A stretch of 64,000 bases of DNA from contig NZ_JAJVKV010000004.1 in NCBI RefSeq assembly GCF_024198175.1, positions 992,001 through 1,056,000 of the forward strand, read 5' to 3'. How positions within the stretch are numbered: the stretch's first letter is position 1; each line of letters begins with the position of its first letter. A program made the translations under genes and the position numbers. The notes beneath the pieces were generated by a model. The model worked only from the letters and a program-made list of their open reading frames with translations, was not told the origin of the DNA and ran no database searches. This stretch comes from Pyxidicoccus xibeiensis (GTDB lineage Bacteria; Myxococcota; Myxococcia; Myxococcales; Myxococcaceae). Below are positions 27,354 to 35,090 of this stretch, one piece after another.

Positions 27354-28214
27354 GTGCCCTCTGTGAAGTCCCTGCTGTGCGCCGCGCTCGCGGCCGGTGT
27401 CCTCCTGGGTTCTGCTTCCGCCGAGGCGCGCTTCGGCAAGCGCTCCTCCTCGTCGGGGGGCAACAAGGACGGGGGCTCGCGCCCGTCGCGGGACGAGCGG
27501 CCCCGCACGCACCGGGCCACACCCGTCCAGCAGGAGCCGAAGGACGACGATGACGACGCCCCCCGGCGCAGGCGCCGCGTGGTGGTGGCGCGCCGTCCCC
27601 TGGTGGACCTCGTCGTGGCGGGCGCCATCCTCGCCCCCCGGCCGCGCCCGGTGGTGGCCCTCACCCGGGTGCGGAAGGAGCGGCACGAGGCCGTGCCCCT
27701 GCTCGTCCGCCTGGGTGTGCAGGGAGACCTGCTCGGCGACGGCGGGGCCATGGGGCTGTCCATGGCGATGGAGGGACGGCGCATGGGACTCGACACGCGC
27801 TACACCGGCCTGGTGCTGCCGGCGGATGACGGCTCGGACGAGCTGGACCGCATCAGCCTGCTGAGCGCGCACGTCACCGCGGCGCTGTGGGCGGGAGACC
27901 GCGGCCGCGTGCGCGTGGAGGCCGGTGTGGCCAGCGCGCATGCGCCGCATGTCCTCTTCGTGGGCCCCAGCTTCGGCGCCTCGGTGGAGGCGTGCATCGG
28001 CCGCTCGCCAGTGGACGTGGAGGCGCGCCTGCAGGCCACGCCCTTCCCGCACCGGCAGGTGGATGCGCAGGCCGGCCTGGCCCTGCACCTGGGCGCCTTC
28101 AACATGCGAGGCGGCTGGCGCGGGCTGTACCTCAACGATGCCGGCCACGTGGACGACGTGGAGCACGCCGAGGGCTTCGCGGGCCCCTACGCGGGGCTCG
28201 GACTGACGTTCTGA
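27354..28214 (+). CDS. Secreted 'ARFGKRS' protein, copy 2
   Basis: A 286-residue paralogue of 25707-26561. It begins at GTG 27354 after AGAGGAGAGGCCC, with signal peptide VPSVKSLLCAALAAGVLLGSASAEA and then RFGKRSSSSG. The linker differs: Arg/Pro-rich with DDDDD and RRRRR runs. The C-terminal domain is shared: LGVQGDLLGDGGAMGLSMAMEGRRMGLDTRYTGLVLPADDGSDELDRISL, later VEACIGRSPVDVEARLQATPFPHRQVDAQAGLALHLGA and terminal GLGLTF. The identical VEAC and QATPFP(H/Y)RQVDA segments make the relationship certain. An outer-membrane barrel or surface protein is the best guess. Confidence 0.78.
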   Translation: MPSVKSLLCAALAAGVLLGSASAEARFGKRSSSSGGNKDGGSRPSRDERPRTHRATPVQQEPKDDDDDAPRRRRRVVVARRPLVDLVVAGAILAPRPRPVVALTRVRKERHEAVPLLVRLGVQGDLLGDGGAMGLSMAMEGRRMGLDTRYTGLVLPADDGSDELDRISLLSAHVTAALWAGDRGRVRVEAGVASAHAPHVLFVGPSFGASVEACIGRSPVDVEARLQATPFPHRQVDAQAGLALHLGAFNMRGGWRGLYLNDAGHVDDVEHAEGFAGPYAGLGLTF

Positions 28215-28293
28215 AGTCCGGCGGCGCGCGGGCCCGGGTCCGCCGTGGGCGGTGTCCCGGGCCAGGTCGCCGCTGGGAAGAGAAGACACTCCA

Positions 28294-28325
28294 GGCCGGA
28301 GCCACCCGGGTGGGGAGCTCCGGCC
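28294..28325. terminator. Possible bidirectional terminator between convergent genes
   Basis: GGCCGGAGC (28294-28302) pairs with GCTCCGGCC (28317-28325), and the loop contains the palindrome CACCCGGGTG. On the minus strand a T-containing TGGAGTGTCTTCTCTT follows. A second inverted repeat, GGCCCGGG/CCCGGGCC, lies at 28231-28263. No long T run, hence moderate confidence. Confidence 0.45.
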
Positions 28326-28334
28326 CTGAAAGAC

Positions 28335-29015
28335 CTACTCGTCGGACGCCGCGGCCATGGGCACCGCCGAGCCGCCGATGTCCCCCACCGTGGTGGAGCC
28401 TCCCGTCCGCTTCCCGCGACGCTTGGGCGGAGGCGCCAGCTTCGGCGCGGTGCCGAAGAGCCGCTCATACGTCTCGGGCGTGTTGATGTTGACCACCACG
28501 CCGGGGTCCTTCACCGGCACCCGCCGCAGCTTCAGTGCCGTCAGCGCGGGCTCCAGCTGCGCGCCCTCGGCGGTGCGCAGCCGCTCGGCGGCGGCGCGGG
28601 AGAGCACCAGGGGCCAGCCCGGCGCACTCTCGAACTCCGGACGCAGCAGCTCGTCCGTCTCGCCCACCAGCTTGAGCAGGGACTTGAGCGTGGAGGCCCG
28701 GAGCGCGGGCATGTCCACCGGGTGCAGGAGCACGACGTCCGCACCCGCCTCCAGCGCGGCCTCCAGCCCCGTCTTCACGGAGACCAGCAGCCCTTCCTGC
28801 CACCGCTCGGCCTCCACCATGTCCAGCCCCGGGTGCTGCTCGCGCACCACCTCGGAGTCCTTTCCGACCACCGCCAGCACCGAGCAGCCCGCCTTGCCAA
28901 AGGTGGACGCCAGGGACTGGAGGAAGCTCTTTCCCCCTTCGTGTTCGATGAGTGCCTTGGGATGGGCCATCCGCCGGGCCTCACCCGCAGCGAGGATGAT
29001 TGCGACCGCCTTCAT
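28335..29015 (-). CDS. MobA-like NTP transferase (molybdenum cofactor cytidylyltransferase-like)
   Basis: A 226-residue protein. The N-terminal IILAAGEARRMAHPKALIEHEGGKSF is the nucleotide-binding loop (LAAGxxxRM..PK), VVLLHPVDMP holds the Mg-binding Asp (usual form GDxP), and VVVNINTPETYERLF matches the C-terminal NINTPEDY of MocA/MobA-like enzymes. These transfer CMP or GMP to molybdopterin or a nucleotide to a sugar phosphate. The C-terminal 35 residues are a low-complexity Pro/Arg/Gly/Thr tail not typical for the family. No molybdopterin genes are nearby, so the substrate is uncertain. Confidence 0.8.
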   Translation of the reverse strand: MKAVAIILAAGEARRMAHPKALIEHEGGKSFLQSLASTFGKAGCSVLAVVGKDSEVVREQHPGLDMVEAERWQEGLLVSVKTGLEAALEAGADVVLLHPVDMPALRASTLKSLLKLVGETDELLRPEFESAPGWPLVLSRAAAERLRTAEGAQLEPALTALKLRRVPVKDPGVVVNINTPETYERLFGTAPKLAPPPKRRGKRTGGSTTVGDIGGSAVPMAAASDE

Positions 29016-29244
29016 GCCACGCCTCCTCCGCCCCCCTGAAATGAACGCCTGTAGGCCCGGGGGCCACCGGTTACAGGCTGTGGACTCGACGTAGGATTGC
29101 AGCCCGCCCTCAAGTCCGAGCCGTCAGCCAGCCGCCAGTCACTCGGAATGGGTGTTGGCTGGAAGAGATTCCCAGGCGGTAGAACGTCCACCAGCCACCA
29201 TGGACGCCCTCCCGGCCTTCGAGTGAGCCGGGCCTCGCGCTGAT

Positions 29245-29970
29245 TTACCGCACCCTCAGCTCACGGAAGCTGACGCCATCCAGCGCGAGCCTTTGCACGG
29301 CCTCCACCAAGCGCTGGCTTGCGACAATCAGGGTCGTCCAGGCGTCGAGCCGGAACAGGTCCGTGTGCTCCGGCAGGGAGGCCGCATCGAGGATGGGGGG
29401 CTCTGGCATCGCGTGACGGACGCTTCCGCACTTCGGGCACGGAGGAGTGCGGTCCGGCGGCAGGCAGTCCGGATGGAAGCGTCCGTGGAGCTCGAGCTGC
29501 AACGCGAGCAGGCCGGGAGGGCTTTTCTCGCGAAAGCGCACGGCGAGTGGGCAGCCCGTCAACCCGCGCACGCCCACGCCTTGAAGCTGCTCCAGCGCCT
29601 CGCGGCGGAGGTAGAGCGACCAGGGGTTCTGCATGAAGAGTGGGCCGAAGGTGCCACTGGCTGTGCCTGTCAGCGGGCCGAAGTCCGCGCCGGGCTCGAG
29701 GCGGGCCCAGCCGGGTGCGTGGGGCCGCACCCGTTCCCTGAGCCGGAGGAAGTCCTCGAAGCCGACCTGCCGGCCCGGGTCTTCGAGCTCCTTGCGCTCA
29801 AGCTCGGGCAGGCTCGACAGGTCGACACAGGGATACTGGAGGCCCGCCTGGCCACCGCCCGCGCCACACCCGGGACAGGCAGTGATGCCAGGGAACCCCC
29901 ATCTGGGAACGGCACGCAGGTCGCCCGTGTAGCCCGCCGCCCTGTCCTCTTCGACCTGGTAGAACCTCAA
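29245..29970 (-). CDS. sitI6: SitI6-family double-CXXCG immunity protein
   Basis: A 241-residue soluble protein without signal peptide. It contains CPGCG and CPKCG, the two CxxCG knuckles that define the Myxococcus double-CXXCG family, with YQVEED at the start and LFRLDAWTTLIVASQRLVEAVQRL at the end. In known systems SitI6 neutralises the toxic C-terminal domain of SitA6 inside the cell. The start is a TTG at 29970, chosen because a strong GAGGAGG lies eight bases upstream; no ATG fits. It begins 27 bases after the SitA6 stop. The region is less GC-rich than its neighbours, in keeping with a swapped cassette. Confidence 0.87.
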   Translation of the reverse strand: MRFYQVEEDRAAGYTGDLRAVPRWGFPGITACPGCGAGGGQAGLQYPCVDLSSLPELERKELEDPGRQVGFEDFLRLRERVRPHAPGWARLEPGADFGPLTGTASGTFGPLFMQNPWSLYLRREALEQLQGVGVRGLTGCPLAVRFREKSPPGLLALQLELHGRFHPDCLPPDRTPPCPKCGSVRHAMPEPPILDAASLPEHTDLFRLDAWTTLIVASQRLVEAVQRLALDGVSFRELRVR

Positions 29971-29997
29971 ACGCCCTTCCTCCTCACGCGGCTGCCG

Positions 29998-30633
29998 TCA
30001 CCGGCTGTAGTAGGGCATGACCTTCCCGGTCAGCTCAAAGCGGAACATCAGCTCGCCGGCATGGCGGTAGATGACCTCTGGCGGAGGAGGACGCGGGTGG
30101 GCCTTGATGAAGTCCGCCCAGGCCTGATTCCAGCGTCCTCCTCGTGGCCCGCCGCCGTGAATGCGCCAGTGGACGTACTCCGGGATGAGCAGTGTGAAGT
30201 CGTGAATCTTGATGCCCGCCCGCTGGAAGTAGAGGGCGAGGTCAGGGGCCTGGGGAAAGATGTGGTGCCTGACGAACCGACCCGCCGGGAGCTGGAAGAC
30301 CGGGCGCACCTGGACATCGGGGCGCCACTGGAAGGTCATCACCGGCTGGGCGCTACTGCGTATTCCCAGGCGCACGCCCCAGCCCCTGCGCAGCGGAGGC
30401 CGCGCAGCGGGCATGTTCGCTGGTGCTACCTGCGGCGCGAGGTCTTCGCAGCGAAAGAAGGCGCACCAGCCTTCGTCACAGCCCAGGGTGACGCACTGGT
30501 CTGCGCCCGGGCGCTCACACGTGGCAGTGATTTCCGCGCCAGCCACGACCTGCGTCGCGGGAGTAGAGGATGCGCACGCCAGCAGCAGCGCGGTCAGCCC
30601 CAGGAGACACGGAGACGAGAGGGCGGAGCGCAT
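29998..30633 (-). CDS. sitA6: SitA6-family polymorphic toxin lipoprotein
   Basis: A 211-residue lipoprotein: signal peptide MRSALSSPCLLGLTALLLAC (lipobox LLAC). I prefer ATG 30633, with GAGGA six bases upstream, to ATG 30639 two codons earlier, which has no spacer. The C-terminal segment HHIFPQAPDLALYFQRAGIKIHDFTLLIPEYVHWRIHGGGPRGGRWNQAWADFIKAH is the signature of the SitA6/TIGR02269 family, whose toxins pass between cells through TraA/TraB outer-membrane exchange and kill recipients lacking the matching SitI. The HH..H residues suggest a His-metal nuclease-type active site. The partner gene is immediately downstream. Confidence 0.87.
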   Translation of the reverse strand: MRSALSSPCLLGLTALLLACASSTPATQVVAGAEITATCERPGADQCVTLGCDEGWCAFFRCEDLAPQVAPANMPAARPPLRRGWGVRLGIRSSAQPVMTFQWRPDVQVRPVFQLPAGRFVRHHIFPQAPDLALYFQRAGIKIHDFTLLIPEYVHWRIHGGGPRGGRWNQAWADFIKAHPRPPPPEVIYRHAGELMFRFELTGKVMPYYSR

Positions 30634-30815
30634 GAGCATTCCTCATCCCAACTGCTCGGGTGAGAAAGCGCAAACACCGCAGGGGGCATCTGCGTCCGCC
30701 TGGCGGCACCCGTGAAGGCGCCGGCCATGAAATGCCCGCCCCTTGAAGCCGGGGGCCTGCCACCGTGCCCATCGGCGCTCACGTCCGCCAGTGAACGGGC
30801 CCGGGCTCTCCGCGC

Positions 30816-31130
30816 TCAGTGCAGCCAGCGCGGCGAGGCGTCGGACAGCGCCGGCTCGTACGGAAGCACCGTCGTTTCTTCCGGGACGCTCAGTGCCTTC
30901 ACGGTCAGAATTTCAGCCAGCCGGGCCAGGGGCGCGGACGCCGAGAGGCGCTGCAGCTCCCCTTCCGTCACCTCGCCCAGCAGCTCTCCACCCCTGCCGT
31001 CCACCACCGGCAGCACGTGAACTCCGTGGTGATGCATCACCTGGAGTGCGGAGAGGACCGTGTCCTCGGGGAAGAGCGTCACCGCGCGAACAATGAGGGA
31101 CTGGAGCTGGGGACTTCGGCAACTCGTCAC
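30816..31130 (-). CDS. CBS-domain protein, second CBS truncated
   Basis: A 104-residue protein starting at GTG 31130 (GGAGG seven bases upstream). It holds one full CBS motif (AVTLFPEDTVLSALQVMHHHGVHVLPVVDGRGGELLGEVTEGEL) and the beginning of a second (LTVKALSVPEETTVLPYEPALSD) that ends abruptly at a stop. CBS domains normally work as pairs that bind adenine nucleotides. The product is therefore half of a Bateman module and may be a decayed gene or a protein that dimerises to rebuild the pair. It is divergent from the patatin gene. Confidence 0.72.
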   Translation of the reverse strand: MTSCRSPQLQSLIVRAVTLFPEDTVLSALQVMHHHGVHVLPVVDGRGGELLGEVTEGELQRLSASAPLARLAEILTVKALSVPEETTVLPYEPALSDASPRWLH

Positions 31131-31295
31131 GGAATGCCTCCGGAAACCAAGGCGCTGGGGCCTCGCGGATCAGCCATAGCAAGGGGCTTGCCGACGCAAA
31201 GCCGCGTCCCGAAAGCAGGACACACAACCTGCGACAAGGTACGCGCGATAATCCCGCTACACTCCCCCAGGTCGTCCTCCCGGAGCCTCCTCACC

Positions 31296-33299
31296 ATGAG
31301 CGTGAAGCCCCCCTCCTCCTCCGTCCCGGCCGCCCCCAGGCGCGCCCCGGAGGCGCCCGTCCCGCAGGCCCCGCGCAAGGCAGAGAAGAACGACCTCCTC
31401 TCCAAGCTGGGTCAGGGCCTCCAGAACGTGGCCCGCAAGGCGGATCAGCTCGTCGACGGCTTCGAGGCCCGCCTCCCCGACCTCGGCCGCCTCGGCCTGC
31501 CGAAGCCGCCGGGCATGCTCGGCTCCGGAGACAAGCCGTGGGCGGGCATCACCCTCACCGGCAAGCCGCTCCAGATTCCCTTCGACAAGCTGCTCGACGT
31601 GGACCTGGGCGACCTGCGCAAGGTCCTCGAGCGCGTCCTCCCGCCGAAAATCGACGACGCGCAGGGCAAGCAGCTCGTCGCCCAGACGCAGGGCTTCCGT
31701 GACTCGCTCTCCAAGGTGCGCGCGCTGGGCCTGGAGCTGGACCTGCTCCCCGCCACCCACCCGCGCCACGCCGAGGTGAAGGCCGCGCTCGCGAAGGCCG
31801 AGGCCGAGCTGACGAAGACGTCCGGCTACACCCGCGCCACCGCGCCCCGCCCGGGCTCGCTGTGGGTGGATCCGCAGTTCATGGCGAAGGAAGTCCCCAA
31901 CGGCCAGCTGCACGCCAGCAAGTTCCCCGCCGGCACGCCGGTGACGAAGCCGCCCGCGCCCCTGGACTTCATCTCCGGCGGCGACGCGACGAAGGCCGCC
32001 CGGTACACGGCGTCCGTGGCGAAGGCCCGCGAGGCGGCCGGCATGCCCGTGCAGGGCGGCGAGCCCATCGGCGTGCACCTCAGCCTCGAGGGCGGCGGCG
32101 GCAAGGGCAAGCGCTACGCGGCGATGATTGGCGAGATGCAGGAGCTGGGCGTGGTGCCGGTGAGCCTGACGGGCACGTCGGCCGGCTCCATCGCCGCGGC
32201 CCTCGCCGCCACCGGCGCCACGCCGAAGCAGCTGGAGGACGTGGCGAAGGACCCGCGCCTGGGCAAGCTCTACGACTTCGACTTCGACCTGAAGGACGGC
32301 GGCCTCCTGGATGGCCAGGCCGCGTATGACCTCTTCGACCAGAAGCTGCGCGAACTGACGGGCATCAAGGACCGCCCCGTCACCTTCGCGGACCTGAAGG
32401 TGCCCCTGCAGCTCGTGGCCGCGAAGGCGATGGACACCGCGGTGGGCCCCGAGGGCTTCAAGAGCGCGAAGGACCGCATCTTCGTCTTCAGCCAGGAGAC
32501 GACGCCGGACACGCCGGTGGCGCTCGCCATGCGCGCCTCCATGGCCATCCCCGGCGTCTTCGAGCCCGTGCAGGTGGTGGACCCCACCACCGGCCGCCGC
32601 ATGCACCTGGTGGACGGCGGCACGCTGGACAACCTGCCCATGGGCTACAACAAGAACGACCTGCCGCAGATTGGCGCGTCGCTCTACTCGCGAGGCAACG
32701 CGCACCCCGTGAATGGCCAGGCCACGCCCAGGCCGCTGCCCACCGGCCAGCTCGACACCGACGACGTGGTGTGGAACGGCTTCAACGGCTTCGCGCTGCT
32801 GAAGGACAACGCCACCAACGCGCAGGACTGGAAGGACCGCACCCAGCCGCGCGCCAACCAGTTCATGCTCAGCGTGCCCACCTGGGACCTCACCAACCCC
32901 AAGCAGGGCAACAGCATGCTCGGCTTCGGCTACGACGCGAAGGTGGACCCCGCGCTCGATGCGCAGACGCGCGGCGTGACGCGCGACTTCCTGCGCGGCT
33001 TCATGGACGACCTGAAGCAGCCCGGCTCGCGCGGCACCAACCTCACCACCCAGGTGCCCCCCGGCATGAAGTTCGACGAGCAGGTGCGCATCTGGGGCGA
33101 GCCCTTCCGCGTCACGTACTCGGGCGGAGACACCGTGGTCGCCACCGCCGCCAACGGCAAGCGCCACGAGGTGAAGCTCGGCAAGCAGCAGATCGAGGCC
33201 ATGTGGCTGGACGACCAGGCCTTCGGCGACCTGGGCGCGCAACTCTCCCATGCGCTGAGTGACCCACGCAGCGTGCGTCCCTCCTGGCTCCCATTCTGA
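31296..33299 (+). CDS. Patatin-like phospholipase with long N-terminal extension
   Basis: A 667-residue protein without signal peptide. The patatin core starts around residue 260: glycine loop LSLEGGGGKGKRYAAM, nucleophile GTSAGS (Ser), and VDGGTLDN supplying the catalytic Asp, the Ser-Asp dyad of phospholipase A2-like enzymes. The roughly 260 residues before it include a Pro/Ala/Ser-rich start, an amphipathic helical segment and LDFISGGDATKAARY, absent from simple patatins. A C-terminal beta-like region follows. Enzymes of this shape are often secreted effectors (ExoU-like) or housekeeping lipases. A GATAAT hexamer at 31247-31252 could be the -10 of its promoter. Confidence 0.88.
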   Translation: MSVKPPSSSVPAAPRRAPEAPVPQAPRKAEKNDLLSKLGQGLQNVARKADQLVDGFEARLPDLGRLGLPKPPGMLGSGDKPWAGITLTGKPLQIPFDKLLDVDLGDLRKVLERVLPPKIDDAQGKQLVAQTQGFRDSLSKVRALGLELDLLPATHPRHAEVKAALAKAEAELTKTSGYTRATAPRPGSLWVDPQFMAKEVPNGQLHASKFPAGTPVTKPPAPLDFISGGDATKAARYTASVAKAREAAGMPVQGGEPIGVHLSLEGGGGKGKRYAAMIGEMQELGVVPVSLTGTSAGSIAAALAATGATPKQLEDVAKDPRLGKLYDFDFDLKDGGLLDGQAAYDLFDQKLRELTGIKDRPVTFADLKVPLQLVAAKAMDTAVGPEGFKSAKDRIFVFSQETTPDTPVALAMRASMAIPGVFEPVQVVDPTTGRRMHLVDGGTLDNLPMGYNKNDLPQIGASLYSRGNAHPVNGQATPRPLPTGQLDTDDVVWNGFNGFALLKDNATNAQDWKDRTQPRANQFMLSVPTWDLTNPKQGNSMLGFGYDAKVDPALDAQTRGVTRDFLRGFMDDLKQPGSRGTNLTTQVPPGMKFDEQVRIWGEPFRVTYSGGDTVVATAANGKRHEVKLGKQQIEAMWLDDQAFGDLGAQLSHALSDPRSVRPSWLPF

Positions 33300-33337
33300 C
33301 GCAGCTGCAAGGTTGAACCTCCAGATACCTGCACGCA

Positions 33338-33448
33338 CCCGGGGCGCCTTGAGGCGCACCCGGGCGCTGTCGCTACGGTGAGTGCCGGGCGCATCCCCGG
33401 GTCTCCTTCCGCACGCAAGGAGACAGGGCCTCTTCCCCAAGAGGGCCC
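33338..33448 (+). repeat. Three consecutive stem-loops between the patatin and OmpA-like genes
   Basis: CCCGGGGCGCC/GGCGC(A)CCCGGG (33338-33364), GTCTCCTT/AAGGAGAC (33401-33424) and GGGCCTCTT/AAGAGGGCCC (33426-33448). The first may end the patatin message, although no T run follows. The last two would sit in the 5' leader of the OmpA-like mRNA, and the middle hairpin contains an AAGGAG sequence that is not the start-proximal site. Confidence 0.5.
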
Positions 33449-33472
33449 ACTCCCCCCTTCGGAGGTCACGAC

Positions 33473-34366
33473 ATGACGGAGTCGCCGCGAGAGCACGGGC
33501 AGCAGCAGCGAGGAAAGACGTGGGTTCCCTGGCTGGTGACGGCGCTGGTGGTGCTCTTCTCGGGCGGCGTCATGTACCTGGCGCTCCAGAGCTCGCGCAC
33601 CGCGCAGGCCCTGGCCGAGCAGTCCAAGCAGGCCGCCGACGAGGCCGCCGCGCGCGCCCGCGACGCGGAGAACGCGCGCAAGCTGGCGGAGGAGAAGCTG
33701 GCGGCGGCGGAGTCCGAGCGCACGAAGCTGGCCACCGAGAAGGAGCAGCTCAGCACGGAGAAGGCGCAGCTGAGCCAGACGGTGCAGGAGCAGGAGGCGG
33801 AGCTGGCCAAGCTCAAGGCCACCTACGACGACCTCCAGGACAAGATGAAGGCCGAAATCGCCGACGGCGCCATCCGGCTGACGCAGGGCGAGGGCCGCAT
33901 CCAGGTGGACCTGGTGGACAAGGTGCTCTTCGACTCCGGCGACGCGAGCATCAGCACGCGCGGTCAGGAGGTGCTCACGCGGCTGGGCGGCGTGCTGGCG
34001 AAGGTGGAGAACCGGTTCATCCAGGTGTCCGGCCACACGGACGACTCGCCGCCGTCCCAGAAGCTGCAGTCCACCTTCCCCACCAACTGGGAGCTGTCCG
34101 TGGCGCGCGCGGTGAACGTGGTGCGCTTCCTCCAGGACAAGGGCGGCGTGCCCGCGCGCCGGCTGGTGGCGGCCGGCTACGGCGAGATGCGCCCCATCGC
34201 CGGCAACGCCACCCCGCAGGGCCGCGCGCGCAACCGCCGCATCGAGGTGCTCCTGATGCCGGACCTCCCCGCGCAGCGCAACGCCGCGGCCGTGAAGAAG
34301 GCCCTCGCGGCGCAGGGCTCCACGGCACAGAAGAGCGCCGTGAAGCCCGCCAAGGGGACGAAGTAG
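33473..34366 (+). CDS. OmpA/MotB-type peptidoglycan-binding protein with coiled coil
   Basis: A 297-residue protein. A basic N terminus is followed by one transmembrane helix (VPWLVTALVVLFSGGVMYLAL), then about 90 residues of Ala/Glu/Lys-rich coiled coil, then an OmpA-C domain: VLFDSGDASISTRGQEVLTRLGGVLA, the VSGHTDDSP strand, NWELSVARAVNVVRFLQ and GYGEMRPIAGNATPQGRARNRRIEV. The arrangement anchors peptidoglycan from the inner membrane across the periplasm, like MotB or TolR-like proteins, but it lacks a MotA partner. Positioned after a hairpin-rich leader; the next gene is convergent. Confidence 0.85.
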   Translation: MTESPREHGQQQRGKTWVPWLVTALVVLFSGGVMYLALQSSRTAQALAEQSKQAADEAAARARDAENARKLAEEKLAAAESERTKLATEKEQLSTEKAQLSQTVQEQEAELAKLKATYDDLQDKMKAEIADGAIRLTQGEGRIQVDLVDKVLFDSGDASISTRGQEVLTRLGGVLAKVENRFIQVSGHTDDSPPSQKLQSTFPTNWELSVARAVNVVRFLQDKGGVPARRLVAAGYGEMRPIAGNATPQGRARNRRIEVLLMPDLPAQRNAAAVKKALAAQGSTAQKSAVKPAKGTK

Positions 34367-34379
34367 CCGCCCGCGACTG

Positions 34380-34904
34380 CTACTTCTTCTTCACCGACTC
34401 CAGCAGCTTGCGGAAGGGCTTCTCCGAGGCCGCCGCCGTCTTCTCCGGGGCCGTCAGCTTGAAGAAGACGGCGCCCTCGGGGCCCTCGACGATGGCGCCC
34501 AGCAGCCGGTAGCCCGGCTTCGGCGTGGAGGGGCCCATCATCGGCCCGCCGCCCGCGTACGTGCCCTTCACGTCCACCGTGGTGAGCGGCAGGCCGTTGA
34601 CCTTCTCCGTCTTCGTCTTGGCCTGCTTGTCCACGGGCTTGCCGTCCGCCGTCTGGAACTGGCCCACCCAGCGCTTCACGTTGGCGTCCACCGCGCCGCC
34701 CTGGCCCTGGCCGAAGTAGAAGACGGCCAGCTCGCCGCCCTCCGCATCGCCCTTCGCCGCGGGAATCTTGTACGTCGCCGCGCGCATGGGCCGCGCGCCC
34801 TGCGCCGCCCACTCCGCCGGGGCCGTCCACGTCAGCCCTCCGGCCTCCTCCGCGTGCGCCACCATGGCCGCGGTCACCACCAGCACACTCAGCAGTCGAT
34901 TCAT
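34380..34904 (-). CDS. Hypothetical secreted protein
   Basis: A 174-residue protein with signal peptide MNRLLSVLVVTAAMVAHA. The mature part, LTWTAPAEWAAQGARPMRAATYKIPAAKGDAEGGELAVFYFGQGQGGAVDANVKRWVGQF, is a recurrent small domain in myxobacterial and planctomycete secreted proteins, ending with FFKLTAPEKTAAASEKPFRKLLESVKKK. No catalytic residues are visible. The ATG at 34904 begins the signal peptide; the frame stays open to 34973. It is convergent with the OmpA-like gene (13 bases) and divergent from the lipase gene. Confidence 0.75.
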   Translation of the reverse strand: MNRLLSVLVVTAAMVAHAEEAGGLTWTAPAEWAAQGARPMRAATYKIPAAKGDAEGGELAVFYFGQGQGGAVDANVKRWVGQFQTADGKPVDKQAKTKTEKVNGLPLTTVDVKGTYAGGGPMMGPSTPKPGYRLLGAIVEGPEGAVFFKLTAPEKTAAASEKPFRKLLESVKKK

Positions 34905-35090
34905 GCCCCCAACGTAGCCCGCACCCGAGCGCCGCGCAGCGGGCCAGAGACCCTCCGTCTCATCCGCCCGCACGCCCCATCACCACTGACACGACGCGTC
35001 AAGTCGCTTGTCTTCCGGGCAACCAAGGGACGTGCTACGCCACGGAATCGTTTCCAGCAGTCCACCTAAGGACGCGGAGGGGTTTTACCC

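Noticed and set aside
29050..29079. Inverted repeat CCTGTA..TACAGG in the gap after the nucleotidyltransferase gene
   Set aside because: Only six outer pairs; it lies upstream of the nucleotidyltransferase start but could be chance in a GC-rich stretch.
35008..35038. TTGTCT-19-TGCTAC promoter before the lipase gene
   Set aside because: The spacer is two bases too long and the -10 match is poor.
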